From: Arthrobacter terrae
GTDB taxonomy: Bacteria > Actinomycetota > Actinomycetes > Actinomycetales > Micrococcaceae
NCBI RefSeq assembly: GCF_015708085.1
Contig: NZ_JADNYM010000013.1
Span: 1 to 64,000, forward strand
DNA: 64,000 nucleotides
Direction of reading: 5' to 3'
This document shows positions 48,308 to 57,069 of the stretch, piece by piece; the first letter of the stretch is position 1, and each line of letters starts with the position of its first letter. Under the pieces are notes generated by a model. It worked only from the letters and a program-made list of their open reading frames with translations. It made no database searches and was not told the DNA's origin. The translations under genes were made by a program, and so were the position numbers.

Positions 48308-49543
48308 CTAAGATGCGGCGCCGAGGAAATCCTGCAGCCGGCGGACGCCTTCGGCCAGATCATCGTCGCCAAGCGCGTAGGAGAACCGGAGGAAACCACT
48401 GGGGCCGAACGCCTCCCCGGGCACAACAGCCACCTCCACTTTGTCCAGAATGAGAGCGGCCAGCTCCGCCGAGGTGGCACACCGCACGCCGCCCAGATTG
48501 CGGCCGAGCAACCCGCGGACGTCCGCATAAACGTAGAAGGCGCCGTGCGGCGTGGGGCAAACGACGCCGTCGATCGCGTTCAGCCCAGCAACGATGGCCT
48601 TGCGGCGGCGATCGAAGGCCACCTTCATCTCCTCCACCGCAGTCAACGGACCCGAGACGGCGGCCAGGGCTGCCAGCTGAGTGATATTGGCGACGTTGGA
48701 GGTCGCGTGCGACTGCAGATTCGTGGCTCCCTGCACGACATCCTTGGGGCCGATCAGCCAACCAACCCGCCAGCCGGTCATGGCGTACGTCTTGGCGACG
48801 CCGTTGACAATGACCACCCGATCGCCCAGCTCCGGCGCCGCAGTGGCGATCGAAGTGAAGGGGACATCGTCGTAGGTCAGGTGCTCGTAGATTTCGTCGG
48901 TGACTACCCACAGGCCCTTCGCCGCAGCCCATTGGCCAATCTCCCGTGTCTGCTCCGGCGAATACACTGCGCCGGTGGGGTTCGACGGGGAAACGAACAG
49001 CAGTATCTTTGTCCGCGGTGTCAGTGCCGCCTCCAGCTGGTCAACCGTGACCAGGTAGCCCTGCTCCGGCCCGGCGAACACCTCCACGGGAACACCACCG
49101 GCAAGCCTGATGGCTTCCGGGTATGTTGTCCAGAACGGCGCAGGCAGCAATACTTCGTCGCCTGGATCAAGCAAGGTGGCAAAGCTTTCGTAGACGGCCT
49201 GCTTGCCGCCGTTGGTCACCACCACCTGGGAAGGATCTACCGCATAGCCCGAATCCCGCAGTGTTTTGGCAGCGATAGCCGATTTTAGCTCGGGCAGCCC
49301 GGCGGCGGGGGAGTACCGGTGATTCTTCGGTTGGCGGGCAGCGTCAATGGCCGCCTCAACGATGTAGGCGGGAGTGGCGAAATCCGGCTCACCGGCGCCA
49401 AAGCCAATGACCGGACGTCCCGCAGCCTTGAGCGCCTTTGCCTTGGCATCCACCGCCAACGTCGCCGATTCGGCAATCGCAGCGATTCGCGCAGATACCC
49501 GCGGGAAGCTGGCGGCAGGAACAGTGCTCGGTGCGGCAGACAT
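48308..49543 (-). CDS. aspC: Class I pyridoxal-phosphate aminotransferase (aspartate aminotransferase Ib-like)
   Basis: A 411-aa fold type I aminotransferase: [31 protein letters not shown] (cofactor ring), [13 protein letters not shown] and [14 protein letters not shown] with the Schiff-base Lys, and [13 protein letters not shown] near the end with the substrate Arg. The pattern is that of subgroup Ib aspartate/prephenate aminotransferases. It moves the amino group between aspartate and 2-oxoglutarate; exact preference cannot be read. It lies on the opposite strand from the tRNA-Trp/secE block. Confidence 0.88.
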   Translation of the reverse strand: MSAAPSTVPAASFPRVSARIAAIAESATLAVDAKAKALKAAGRPVIGFGAGEPDFATPAYIVEAAIDAARQPKNHRYSPAAGLPELKSAIAAKTLRDSGYAVDPSQVVVTNGGKQAVYESFATLLDPGDEVLLPAPFWTTYPEAIRLAGGVPVEVFAGPEQGYLVTVDQLEAALTPRTKILLFVSPSNPTGAVYSPEQTREIGQWAAAKGLWVVTDEIYEHLTYDDVPFTSIATAAPELGDRVVIVNGVAKTYAMTGWRVGWLIGPKDVVQGATNLQSHATSNVANITQLAALAAVSGPLTAVEEMKVAFDRRRKAIVAGLNAIDGVVCPTPHGAFYVYADVRGLLGRNLGGVRCATSAELAALILDKVEVAVVPGEAFGPSGFLRFSYALGDDDLAEGVRRLQDFLGAAS

Positions 49544-49894
49544 GAGGACTCTTTCTCTAGTGAGGTTCGATCATGGCGGGCAGGGCCCGAGTCTAGTTTA
49601 GGCGCCCGGGCTGAGGTTGGTGGCCCCGCCGGGCAGGCTTTCCGTCAGGGGGTCCGGCGGCCGGCGGACAGAGGATGCATCACCCGGTTCGACGTGGCGC
49701 CGCTGATTGCGTAGACTAGTTTCCCGGTGTTGAAATCGCCATGCTAAACCGTGCCTTCCGGCCGCATCCCTGCAAAGGGGGTACAAACGGAAAGCCGCGA
49801 GGCAGCGATGGATCCACGGAACCTGTGAAGGTTTGACGGTACGTAGTTACAGCGGAGAATTTTATTCGGATGCCTTCCACAAAGTTTTCCTCAA
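49544..49894. other. Divergent promoter region between aminotransferase and tRNA-Trp
   Basis: About 350 bp without a gene. The left part should contain the aminotransferase promoter; the right part has a candidate tRNA promoter at 49834-49861. No other structure was recognised. Confidence 0.6.
49834..49861 (+). promoter_or_regulatory. Candidate promoter of tRNA-Trp/secE transcript
   Basis: TTGACG (49834-49839) and GAGAAT (49856-49861) are spaced 16 bp apart, about 34 bp before the tRNA. The -10 is only a partial match to the consensus. Confidence 0.4.
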
Positions 49895-49967
49895 AGGGTA
49901 GTGGCGCAATTGGTAGCGCAGCGGTCTCCAAAACCGCAGGTTGCAGGTTCGAGTCCTGTCTGCCCTG
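49895..49967 (+). tRNA. trnW: tRNA-Trp (CCA anticodon)
   Basis: A 73-nt cloverleaf. The acceptor arm AGGGTAG pairs with CTGCCCT (one G-U), discriminator G. The anticodon stem GCGGT/ACCGC encloses CTCCAAA with anticodon CCA at 49928-49930. The T arm contains GGTTCGAGTCC-like GTTCGAGTC. CA follows directly in the DNA, but the full CCA is not encoded. Position just before secE is standard in Actinobacteria. Confidence 0.97.
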
Positions 49968-49984
49968 CACATCGGTGAATTAAC

Positions 49985-50032
49985 ACTGAAGCACCAGCAT
50001 TACTGAAGCACCAGCATTACTGAAGGATCAGC
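49985..50032. repeat. 17-bp tandem repeat between tRNA-Trp and secE
   Basis: ACTGAAGCACCAGCATT occurs twice identically (49985-50001, 50002-50018) with a partial, changed third copy to 50032. It is non-coding, so the unit is not a multiple of three. Confidence 0.92.
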
Positions 50033-50091
50033 AAGAGAGAACCGTTCAGCGTGAACTGGGGAACCGACTGACAAGGACGAGTGAGGCATTG

Positions 50092-50370
50092 GTGACCGAA
50101 ACAGCTGCCGGCAGCTCCCGTGGCCGCCCCGCCAAGAAGGGGACGAAGCCAGGTAAGCCGGGTTTCTTCGCCCGCATCGCGCTCTTTTTCCGCCAAGTCG
50201 TGGGAGAGCTGCGGAAGGTGGTGGCCCCTACCCGGCAGGAACTGGTGAACTATACACTGGTTGTTTTGGTATTTGTGGCCATCATGATGGCGATCGTCAC
50301 GGGGTTCGATCTTGCCTTCGGCAAGGCCGTGTTATGGATTTTCGGCGGAAGCGGAACCGTAGAGCAGTAG
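50092..50370 (+). CDS. secE: Preprotein translocase subunit SecE
   Basis: A 92-aa protein with a charged N-terminus and one C-terminal membrane helix (about residues 57-78). FFRQVVGELRKVVAPTRQEL is the amphipathic helix and hinge typical of SecE. It clamps SecY in the Sec channel. GTG at 50092 is preferred to TTG 50089 because GAGG is six bases upstream of it. It precedes nusG, as in most bacteria. Confidence 0.95.
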   Translation: MTETAAGSSRGRPAKKGTKPGKPGFFARIALFFRQVVGELRKVVAPTRQELVNYTLVVLVFVAIMMAIVTGFDLAFGKAVLWIFGGSGTVEQ

Positions 50371-50466
50371 GAATGCTGGCCTGCGGCGGCCCATTTTGGG
50401 TTTGTGCAGGTCATAATACGGGGCGTTTTGTGCCACTTAAGTTCGGAAAAGGAAAGCGGGAAATAC

Positions 50467-51393
50467 GTGTCTGAGCAGGAACTCGAAGCAACGCAGAGTG
50501 TGCTGGACGAGGGTGCGGCTGCGAATACCGCAGACGGTAATTCGGATTCCGCTGTACCCGAAACCGGAAATGAATCTTCCACCCAGGTGGCTGGCGGGAC
50601 AGACGACGAGACGCTTGACGAAGCCGCAGCCGACGACGGCGATGTAACTGACGGCGAAAGCGCAGTAACTGACGGCGAAAGCGCAGTCAGCGCCGACGAA
50701 ACTGACGACGACGCCGACGTGACTGACGGGGAAAGCGCTGCCGGTGCCGATGACAGCGAAGATGCGTTGGCGTTGGCCGCTGCGGAGGCCGCAGTTGACC
50801 CGGCTGACGAGTTCAAGGCCAAACTGCGCCGCCAGGAGGGCGACTGGTTTGTCATCCACTCCTACGCCGGCTACGAAAACCGCGTCAAGGCGAACCTCGA
50901 AACCCGCATCACGTCCCTGAACATGGAAGATTACATCTTCGAAATTCAGGTGCCGATGGAAGAGGTTGTGGAGATCAAGAACGCGCAGCGCAAGATTGTG
51001 AACCGCGTCCGCATCCCCGGTTACGTCCTGGTCCGGATGGAGCTCACCGATGCATCGTGGGGCGCCGTACGGCACACTCCCGGAGTCACCGGCTTCGTGG
51101 GGAACGCGCACAATCCGGTTCCGCTGCGGCTCGACGAGGTATTCTCGATGCTGGCACCGATCTTTGAGGAGGAGCAGGCGGAGGCCGGCCAGCCGGTCAG
51201 GCATAATCCTGCTGATGCGATTGTTGACTTTGAGGTCGGCGAGTCCGTTATCGTCAAGGACGGCCCGTTCGAGACCCTGCCGGCAACGATTTCCGAAATC
51301 AAGCCGGAGTCGCAGACTTTGGTTGTTTTGGTTTCCATTTTCGAACGCGAAACTCCGGTGACGCTTTCGTTCAATCAGGTTTCGAAGATGTAG
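50467..51393 (+). CDS. nusG: Transcription termination/antitermination factor NusG
   Basis: A 308-aa NusG. The NGN domain starts near residue 118 ([41 protein letters not shown]) and the KOW domain ends the protein ([20 protein letters not shown]). The first 115 residues are an Asp/Glu/Ala-rich tail far longer than in E. coli NusG (181 aa in total); such tails are seen in other Actinobacteria. A 21-bp tandem repeat inside it gives DGESAVT blocks. NusG binds RNA polymerase and links it to Rho or the ribosome. Confidence 0.95.
   Translation: MSEQELEATQSVLDEGAAANTADGNSDSAVPETGNESSTQVAGGTDDETLDEAAADDGDVTDGESAVTDGESAVSADETDDDADVTDGESAAGADDSEDALALAAAEAAVDPADEFKAKLRRQEGDWFVIHSYAGYENRVKANLETRITSLNMEDYIFEIQVPMEEVVEIKNAQRKIVNRVRIPGYVLVRMELTDASWGAVRHTPGVTGFVGNAHNPVPLRLDEVFSMLAPIFEEEQAEAGQPVRHNPADAIVDFEVGESVIVKDGPFETLPATISEIKPESQTLVVLVSIFERETPVTLSFNQVSKM
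50644..50739. repeat. 21-bp tandem repeat in nusG acidic tail
   Basis: GTAACTGACGGCGAAAGCGCA is duplicated exactly at 50644-50664 and 50665-50685; a diverged third copy lies at 50719-50739. All keep frame. Confidence 0.92.
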
Positions 51394-51468
51394 CCAGCGG
51401 CACAGTAGAAGCCGCACAAGAAATTAGTCTTCGCCCCGGACCGGCCTGCTTAGCCGGAACGGAGCGGT

Positions 51469-51489
51469 GACCATCACGCCATGATGGTC
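51469..51489 (+). promoter_or_regulatory. Hairpin in the nusG-rplK gap
   Basis: GACCATCA and TGATGGTC form an 8-bp stem with a 5-nt loop 59 bp before rplK, preceded by a smaller CCGGC/GCCGG hairpin at 51441-51457. It may be part of an rplK leader that binds L1 as known for the L11 operon in other bacteria; inference only. Confidence 0.4.
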
Positions 51490-51547
51490 AAAGAACCTGG
51501 GGCGCGCACCGTCTCCCCAGGAATGTCATTGAAAGAAGGACCCGAAA

Positions 51548-51979
51548 TTGGCCCCCAAGAAAAAGGTCACCGGCCTCATCAAGCTGCAGATCCAGGCAGG
51601 CGCCGCTAACCCGGCACCTCCCATCGGACCAGCCCTTGGTCAGCATGGTGTCAACATCATGGAGTTCTGCAAGGCGTACAACGCTGCCACCGAATCCCAG
51701 CGCGGAAACGTTATCCCGGTGGAAATCACCGTCTACGAAGACCGTTCATTCACCTTCATCACCAAGACGCCGCCGGCCGCAGAGCTGATCAAAAAGGCCG
51801 CCGGTGTTGCCAAGGGTTCAGGAACGCCGCATACCGTCAAGGTTGCCAACCTGACCAAGGCTCAGGTGACCGAGATTGCGACGCAGAAAATGGTGGATCT
51901 GAACGCGACGGACATCGAAGGCGCCATGAAGATCATCGCCGGCACCGCCCGTTCCATGGGTATCACCGTCGAAGCCTGA
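51548..51979 (+). CDS. rplK: 50S ribosomal protein L11
   Basis: A 143-aa L11: [40 protein letters not shown] and a C-terminal RNA-binding domain ([20 protein letters not shown]). It forms the GTPase-associated centre of the large subunit with 23S rRNA. TTG is the start: AGAAGGA lies just upstream and the next codons give the universal N-terminus. Confidence 0.98.
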   Translation: MAPKKKVTGLIKLQIQAGAANPAPPIGPALGQHGVNIMEFCKAYNAATESQRGNVIPVEITVYEDRSFTFITKTPPAAELIKKAAGVAKGSGTPHTVKVANLTKAQVTEIATQKMVDLNATDIEGAMKIIAGTARSMGITVEA

Positions 51980-52096
51980 GAATGAACGTTGAGGCGTAGT
52001 CCTCACTCACGCAGTCCCGGTGATCGACCAAGGGCTTCCACACCTGCAGGGAGATTGCCGAATACCAAGACAAAAACAGAAGACGACGGCGGATAG

Positions 52097-52110
52097 CGCA
52101 CCTAGGTGCG
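52097..52110. promoter_or_regulatory. 14-bp palindrome in the rplK-rplA gap
   Basis: CGCACCTAGGTGCG is a perfect palindrome in the unusually long 197-bp gap between rplK and rplA. It could be a protein-binding site or an RNA hairpin ahead of rplA; untested. Confidence 0.4.
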
Positions 52111-52176
52111 AACCGACGCCGGTGGCAGGGCCCAGCGCGGTCCGCAGACCACAACTGCACAAGGAGAAACAGCAGC

Positions 52177-52884
52177 ATGGCAAAGCGCAGCAAAGCATAT
52201 GAGGCAGCGGCCGCCAAGATCGACGCGGAGAATCTTTACGCGCCGCTTGAGGCCCTTAACCTCGCCAAGGACACAAACCCGTCCACGTTCGATGCGACCG
52301 TGGAGGTTGCCTTCCGGTTGGGCGTAGATCCTCGTAAGGCGGACCAGATGGTGCGCGGCACCGTCATCTTGCCGCACGGAACAGGCAAGACGGCCCGCGT
52401 TCTGGTTTTTGCGACGGGTGACCGTGCAGAGGCCGCCATCGCAGCTGGAGCCGATTTCGTTGGTTCCGACGACCTGATCGAAAAGATCCAGGGTGGCTGG
52501 ACAGATTTCGATTCCGCCGTGGCAACCCCGGATCTGATGGGTAAGGTCGGTCGCCTGGGCAAGATTCTGGGCCCGCGTAACCTGATGCCGAACCCCAAGA
52601 CCGGTACCGTCACCAACGATGTTGCCAAGGCCGTTCAGGACATCAAGGGCGGAAAGATCGACTTCCGTGTCGACAAGCACTCCAACCTTCACTTCATCGT
52701 CGGCAAGGTTTCTTTCGATGCCATCTCGCTGGCGCAGAATTATGCGGCAGCGCTGGAAGAGGTACTTCGCCTGAAGCCGTCCGCTTCGAAGGGCCGTTAC
52801 CTGCAGAAGGCAACCGTCAGCACCACGTTCGGCCCCGGCATCGCCGTGGATCCCAACGTCACCAAGGTTCTGACCGAGGCTTAA
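52177..52884 (+). CDS. rplA: 50S ribosomal protein L1
   Basis: A 235-aa L1: [18 protein letters not shown]-like [39 protein letters not shown] and SSFGPGI-like TFGPGIAVD near the end. It forms the L1 stalk at the ribosomal exit site and in other bacteria represses its own operon by binding the rplK leader. AAGGAG precedes the ATG. Confidence 0.98.
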   Translation: MAKRSKAYEAAAAKIDAENLYAPLEALNLAKDTNPSTFDATVEVAFRLGVDPRKADQMVRGTVILPHGTGKTARVLVFATGDRAEAAIAAGADFVGSDDLIEKIQGGWTDFDSAVATPDLMGKVGRLGKILGPRNLMPNPKTGTVTNDVAKAVQDIKGGKIDFRVDKHSNLHFIVGKVSFDAISLAQNYAAALEEVLRLKPSASKGRYLQKATVSTTFGPGIAVDPNVTKVLTEA

Positions 52885-52897
52885 GAACAGCATTGTG

Positions 52898-52935
52898 AAA
52901 AGGGCTGGTGCAGCAATTGCTGCACCAGCCCTTTT
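52898..52935. terminator. Perfect 38-nt palindromic terminator after rplA
   Basis: AAAAGGGCTGGTGCAGCAATTGCTGCACCAGCCCTTTT (19-base arms) is self-complementary throughout, starts 14 bp after the rplA stop and ends in TTTT. It should terminate transcription from the left. Confidence 0.92.
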
Positions 52936-53174
52936 GCGTACTCCGCAGGGGGAGAGCGCAGCGCCGAGGAAGGCACTGCGCTGGAGAGTACCGCTGCATG
53001 ATGGACGGCAGCGCTTCAGGCTTATGATGTGATCAACTATGGAGAAAGTGTCTTAACAATGACGTTGAGCAGCACCACCGATGCGACGCATTGGTCCCCT
53101 AACCCTGCCGAAACCCCAGACACATCATGCGTCGTCCTGGGTTTGCCCGGCCCTCCATGTGTGGAACGGATCTC

Positions 53175-54293
53175 ATGACGACGGTCCGGATCGAGCAGCT
53201 GCGGCCTCCGGAATCCCTAACCGGCCCCGAGGCAGCAGACCTACTGGCCTCGGTGGAGGTGTCACGGCAAGTTCGGATCCATACCTGGGGAAATGATGAC
53301 CTTGCCTACACGGCGGCAGAAATGCTGCAGACATTGTCGGACCCGTATGAGTGGTATGTGATCCTGCTGGCCCGGGTCGACGACGTCATTGTAGGGCGTG
53401 CGGGGATCGCGTTGCCGCTAACAGAGAACACGGAGTTGGCGCATATCACCTTGGATGTGCTGCCCTCTGCCCAGAACAACGGCGTGGGACGGGAGCTCCT
53501 GGCGGCTGCCGAGCAGTTCGTCCGGGGTGAAAACCGCCGCAACGTAATGATCGAGACTAACCATCCGGCTGCGACGCTTGGCCGAAACGGCGACGAAAGC
53601 CTGGGGGCGGCCAACGGCATGGGTTATCTGCCGTTGAGCAGTCGCGAGGTTTCGTTCGCGCGAAACGCGGGATACGTGCTGGAGCAGGTGGAGCAGTTCA
53701 GTGCCTGCCGCGTACCGCTGGATCCGGTGCTGGCTGCCGGTCTCGAGGCCGGCGTGAGCGCTCTACACGGCGGCGACTATGCTCTGCACCAGTGGGTGGA
53801 CCAATGTCCGCAGCGCTGGGCGAAGTGCATTGTGGTGCTGGAATCTGCCATGGCAGGTGATGCGGCAGACGCTACTGCTCATGGCGCTGGAGCCGCCGTC
53901 AACCTTGACGAGGAACAGTGGACCGTGGAGCGGCTGCGGGAAACCGAAGCATTGGCACAGCTGCGCGGCCGCCACACGCTGGTTACCGCGGTGGAGGAAC
54001 AGGCTAGCGGGAAGCTGGTCGGCTTTAGCTCCATCTCGGTTCTTGGGCATCGGGACGACGTTGTTTTCCAGGACGAAACCGTGGTGCTGCCCGAACACCG
54101 GGGAAAGGATTTGGGCATGCTGATCAAGCTGAAGAACTTGGAGCTGTTGGCCGGGCGCTTCCCCTTGGCCCGCTCCGTCTACACCTGGAATGTGGCGGAA
54201 AGGAGCTACATGATCGAGGTTAACCGTAAACTAGGCTTTACACCCGCTGGAGTCACCGGGCAGTGGCAAAAGAACATCGGCGGCGGCGTCTAG
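53175..54293 (+). CDS. Tandem GNAT N-acetyltransferase
   Basis: A 372-aa protein with two GNAT folds, similar in layout to MshD and Eis-like acetyltransferases. The first has LPSAQNNGVGRELLAAAEQF; the second has LPEHRGKDLGMLIKLKNLEL and TWNVAERSYMIEVNRKLGF. ATG at 53175 is chosen; a small 39-codon frame (53059-53178) ends overlapping this ATG, which might couple translation. It sits between the rplKA and rplJL operons, a usual insertion site in Arthrobacter. Substrate unknown. Confidence 0.82.
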   Translation: MTTVRIEQLRPPESLTGPEAADLLASVEVSRQVRIHTWGNDDLAYTAAEMLQTLSDPYEWYVILLARVDDVIVGRAGIALPLTENTELAHITLDVLPSAQNNGVGRELLAAAEQFVRGENRRNVMIETNHPAATLGRNGDESLGAANGMGYLPLSSREVSFARNAGYVLEQVEQFSACRVPLDPVLAAGLEAGVSALHGGDYALHQWVDQCPQRWAKCIVVLESAMAGDAADATAHGAGAAVNLDEEQWTVERLRETEALAQLRGRHTLVTAVEEQASGKLVGFSSISVLGHRDDVVFQDETVVLPEHRGKDLGMLIKLKNLELLAGRFPLARSVYTWNVAERSYMIEVNRKLGFTPAGVTGQWQKNIGGGV

Positions 54294-54354
54294 GACCTTA
54301 GCTGGGTGCCGGAGATTTGGTGTGCCGGGGTTCGATCCAGTACGCTGGAGAAAC

Positions 54355-54557
54355 CAAAGACCGTCGGTCGACGGAAATTTGCCCCCCTTTAACAATGACA
54401 TTCTGTCAGCGTGCGCGGGAATCCGGGTAAAGGTCCATCCGAAAGTCCCTTTCCGAGGGCGGCCGGCGCAGGTGAACGAAGTGAGCCTCCGCAATCATCC
54501 GGGCTCCGGATGAGGTGCTGAGGCAAAGCCCCGGGCATCTGCGCGGGGCGTTTTTAG
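54355..54557 (+). ncRNA. Ribosomal protein L10 leader
   Basis: The 330-bp gap before rplJ contains CCAAAGACCG at 54353-54362, a sequence typical of L10-leader kink-turn regions, then several stems, among them TCATCCGG/CCGGATGA (54495-54513) and a final GC hairpin with T5 (54528-54555). In other bacteria L10(L12)4 binds this leader to repress rplJL by attenuation. Exact boundaries are estimates. Confidence 0.6.
54528..54555 (+). terminator. Attenuator hairpin before rplJ
   Basis: GCCCCG and CGGGGC (6-bp stem, 10-nt loop) are followed by G and five T. It is a classic intrinsic terminator within the L10 leader, 67 bp before the rplJ start. Confidence 0.75.
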
Positions 54558-54621
54558 TTTGTGCCGGTTATCCGGCACCGGGACCCGAACTGACCGGCTT
54601 TAATTTCCCGGAAGGAGGGTT

Positions 54622-55224
54622 ATGGCAACGCCGAATAAGGTGGCAGCCGTGGAGGAAATCACTAACGATTTCAATGCCTCCAACGCTGCAGTCCTAACCG
54701 AATACCGTGGGCTCACCGTTGCACAGCTCAAGGAGCTGCGTGTTTCTCTCGGCCGCGAGAACAAGTTCTCGGTCGTCAAGAACACCCTGACCGCCATTGC
54801 GGCAAAGGAAGCTGGTGTTGGCGCTTTTGAAGGCCACCTGGCTGGCCCCACCGCCATCGCGTTCATCAAGGGTGACGCTGTTGCGGCAGCAAAGAGCCTG
54901 ACGGATTTTGCAAAAGCCAACAAAGCACTGGTCATCAAGACCGGTTACTTCGAAGGCAGGGCGCTCGATGCTGCTGAAGTAGCTGCCCTTGCTGCTCTGG
55001 AGTCGCGCGAAGTCCAGTTGGCCCGTGTCGCTGCCGTTCTGCTTGCCCCGATGGCTGCAGCCGCCCGCACGCTTGACGCCCTGCGCATCAAGCTTGACGA
55101 AGGCACCGAGTCACCCGCTGCTGACGAAGCACCGGCCGCTGACGAAGCACCCGCAGAAGCGCCTGCCGCTGAGGCGGATGCTGCTGTTGAAGCACCTGCA
55201 GAAGCGCAGACCACCGAGGCTTAG
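54622..55224 (+). CDS. rplJ: 50S ribosomal protein L10
   Basis: A 200-aa L10: NKVAAVEEITNDFNASNAAV, TEYRGLTVAQLKELR and KNTLTAIA give the RNA-binding domain; a central helix binds L12 dimers. The last 40 residues are an Ala/Glu/Pro-rich tail with an 18-bp tandem repeat (55120-55155), longer than usual. GGAAGGAGG lies just before the ATG. It is controlled by the upstream L10 leader. Confidence 0.97.
   Translation: MATPNKVAAVEEITNDFNASNAAVLTEYRGLTVAQLKELRVSLGRENKFSVVKNTLTAIAAKEAGVGAFEGHLAGPTAIAFIKGDAVAAAKSLTDFAKANKALVIKTGYFEGRALDAAEVAALAALESREVQLARVAAVLLAPMAAAARTLDALRIKLDEGTESPAADEAPAADEAPAEAPAAEADAAVEAPAEAQTTEA
55120..55155. repeat. 18-bp tandem duplication in rplJ tail
   Basis: GCTGACGAAGCACCGGCC is followed by GCTGACGAAGCACCCGCA, encoding ADEAPA twice at the C-terminal tail of L10. 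Confidence 0.85.
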
Positions 55225-55323
55225 TCCTCACGGGATTCCCTCCCGGTTCCATCCCGAACTCCACGAGGACTTCGGGTTATAGATTCCGGCCGTCCAGGCC
55301 AAGAACAAGAAGGAGCGCCACTC

Positions 55324-55698
55324 ATGGCTAAGCTCACCAACGACGAGCTCATTGCAGCTTTCAAGGAACTGACCATCATCGAGCTCTCCGAGTTCGTCAA
55401 GGTCTTCGAGGAGACCTTCGAGGTCACCGCCGCGGCCGTTGCCGTTGCTGGCCCTGCAGGTGGCGCCGCTGAAGAAGAGGTCGAAAAGGATTCCTTCGAC
55501 GTCATCCTCGAAGCTGCCGGTGACAAGAAGATTGCCGTCATCAAGGAGGTGCGCGCCCTGACCTCCCTCGGGCTGAAGGAAGCCAAGGACGTCGTCGACT
55601 CCGCACCGAAGGCCGTTCTCGAAGGCGCGACCAAGGAAGCTGCCGAGAAGGCAAAGGAATCCCTGGAAGCAGCCGGCGCAACCGTTACCCTCAAGTAA
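55324..55698 (+). CDS. rplL: 50S ribosomal protein L7/L12
   Basis: A 124-aa L12: N-terminal dimer domain ([20 protein letters not shown]), an Ala/Gly hinge and the C-terminal factor-binding domain ([30 protein letters not shown]). It recruits elongation factors to the ribosome and lies 99 bp after rplJ. A very strong terminator follows, separating it from rpoB. Confidence 0.98.
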   Translation: MAKLTNDELIAAFKELTIIELSEFVKVFEETFEVTAAAVAVAGPAGGAAEEEVEKDSFDVILEAAGDKKIAVIKEVRALTSLGLKEAKDVVDSAPKAVLEGATKEAAEKAKESLEAAGATVTLK

Positions 55699-55704
55699 CA
55701 GTCA

Positions 55705-55760
55705 GATCCGATGCAAAGAAGCCCCGCACCGGTTGGTGCGGGGCTTCTTTGCATCGGATC
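55705..55760. terminator. Bidirectional terminator between rplL and thiolase gene
   Basis: Two 26-base arms are perfectly complementary (55705-55730 with 55735-55760) around a 4-nt loop. The core GAAGCCCCGCACC pairs with GGTGCGGGGCTTC. It sits 6 bp after rplL and about 100 bp from the convergent thiolase stop, and each side ends in a short A/T stretch. Confidence 0.93.
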
Positions 55761-55860
55761 TGCGTCGGGGTGGACCATTCTGCGCAGCGTTAGGGGCGGG
55801 CGCGGCGCAGGAGTAAAACCTGCGCAGGGCTGAACCCCAGCGCTGCGCAGGCTTGTCCGC

Positions 55861-57069
55861 TCAATCCCGGTACAGCAGCAGGGCCTCACCTTGGCCGCCG
55901 CCGCCGCAGAGCGAGACTGCGGCCTTACCGGAACCCCGCCGGCGTAATTCCTGGGCAGCATGCAGGGCGAGCCGGGCACCGGACGCTCCGATCGGATGCC
56001 CCATGGAGATCGCTCCTCCGTGGATATTGCACTTCTCCAACGGGTAATCAAGATCCTTCAAGGACTGCACGGCCACTGCGCCGAACGCCTCATTGATTTC
56101 AATGAAATCCAAATCCGCCACGCTCCAGCCGGCCAGCTTGAGGGCCTTGTTTATCGCGTTGGACGGTTGGGACTGCAGCGAAGTATCCGGGCCCGCCACT
56201 TGACCGGGTTTGCCGACGACGGCGAGCCAGGACAGTCCGTTGTCCTCGGCATAGCCGCGGGTACTGAGCACGACGGCGGCAGCACCGTCGGAGAGCGGGG
56301 AGGAGTTCCCAGCCGTGATGGTGCCGTCTTTGGCAAAGGCCGGACGGAGCCCGGCCAGAGTCTGGACGGTTGTCTGCGGCCGTAGCCCTTCGTCCTTGGC
56401 GACGGTCAGGTCCGGGCCCTTGCGCTGCGGAACCGCCACAGTGACAATTTCGTCGTCGAAAATTCCCGATTCCGTGGCGGCAGCGGCGCGCTGATGCGAG
56501 GCGGCGGCAACCTCGTCCTGGGCAAGGCGGTCAATACCGAGGGAGGTATTGTGCCGCTCGGTGGAGCTGCCCATCGACTCGTGATCAAATGCGTCCGTCA
56601 GCCCGTCGTGGGCTACCGAGTCGACGGCGGTAATGTCACCGTACGTCCAGCCCTGCCGGGAGCCGGGAAGCAGGTGCGGGCCGTTGCTCATGGATTCCTG
56701 GCCACCGGCAACCACTACCGTTGCCTCACCCGAGCGGATCAAGCGTGCTGCATCCGTAATGGCGGCCAACCCGGAGAGGCATACCTTATTGATGGTGACG
56801 GTCGGGACGTTCCAGCCGATTCCGGCTGCAATGGCACTTTGTCGGGCCGGATTCTGGCCGGCCCCGGCCTGGATCACCTGACCCATGATGACGGCGTCCA
56901 CCTGGTCGGCGGATACTGCGGCGCGCTCCAGGGCACCGGTGATTGCCTTCGCCCCCAGCTCCACTGAACTGAAGCTGCCGAGCTGGCCGTTCAGCCGGCC
57001 AAACGGCGTCCGGGCGCCACCTAGGATAACGATGTCGGAAGCATTGGCATCAGAAGAATTTGCGGTCAT
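55861..57069 (-). CDS. Acetyl-CoA C-acetyltransferase (thiolase)
   Basis: A 402-aa biosynthetic-type thiolase: NKVCLSGLAAITDAARLI has the acyl-accepting Cys, ANEAFGAV-like EINEAFGAVAVQ, GHPIGASGARLALH has the His and CGGGGQGEALL the second Cys. It condenses or cleaves acetyl-CoA/acetoacetyl-CoA. ATG at 57069 is preferred to TTG 57096. It lies between rplL and rpoB on the opposite strand, breaking the usual rplJL-rpoBC continuity. Confidence 0.93.
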   Translation of the reverse strand: MTANSSDANASDIVILGGARTPFGRLNGQLGSFSSVELGAKAITGALERAAVSADQVDAVIMGQVIQAGAGQNPARQSAIAAGIGWNVPTVTINKVCLSGLAAITDAARLIRSGEATVVVAGGQESMSNGPHLLPGSRQGWTYGDITAVDSVAHDGLTDAFDHESMGSSTERHNTSLGIDRLAQDEVAAASHQRAAAATESGIFDDEIVTVAVPQRKGPDLTVAKDEGLRPQTTVQTLAGLRPAFAKDGTITAGNSSPLSDGAAAVVLSTRGYAEDNGLSWLAVVGKPGQVAGPDTSLQSQPSNAINKALKLAGWSVADLDFIEINEAFGAVAVQSLKDLDYPLEKCNIHGGAISMGHPIGASGARLALHAAQELRRRGSGKAAVSLCGGGGQGEALLLYRD

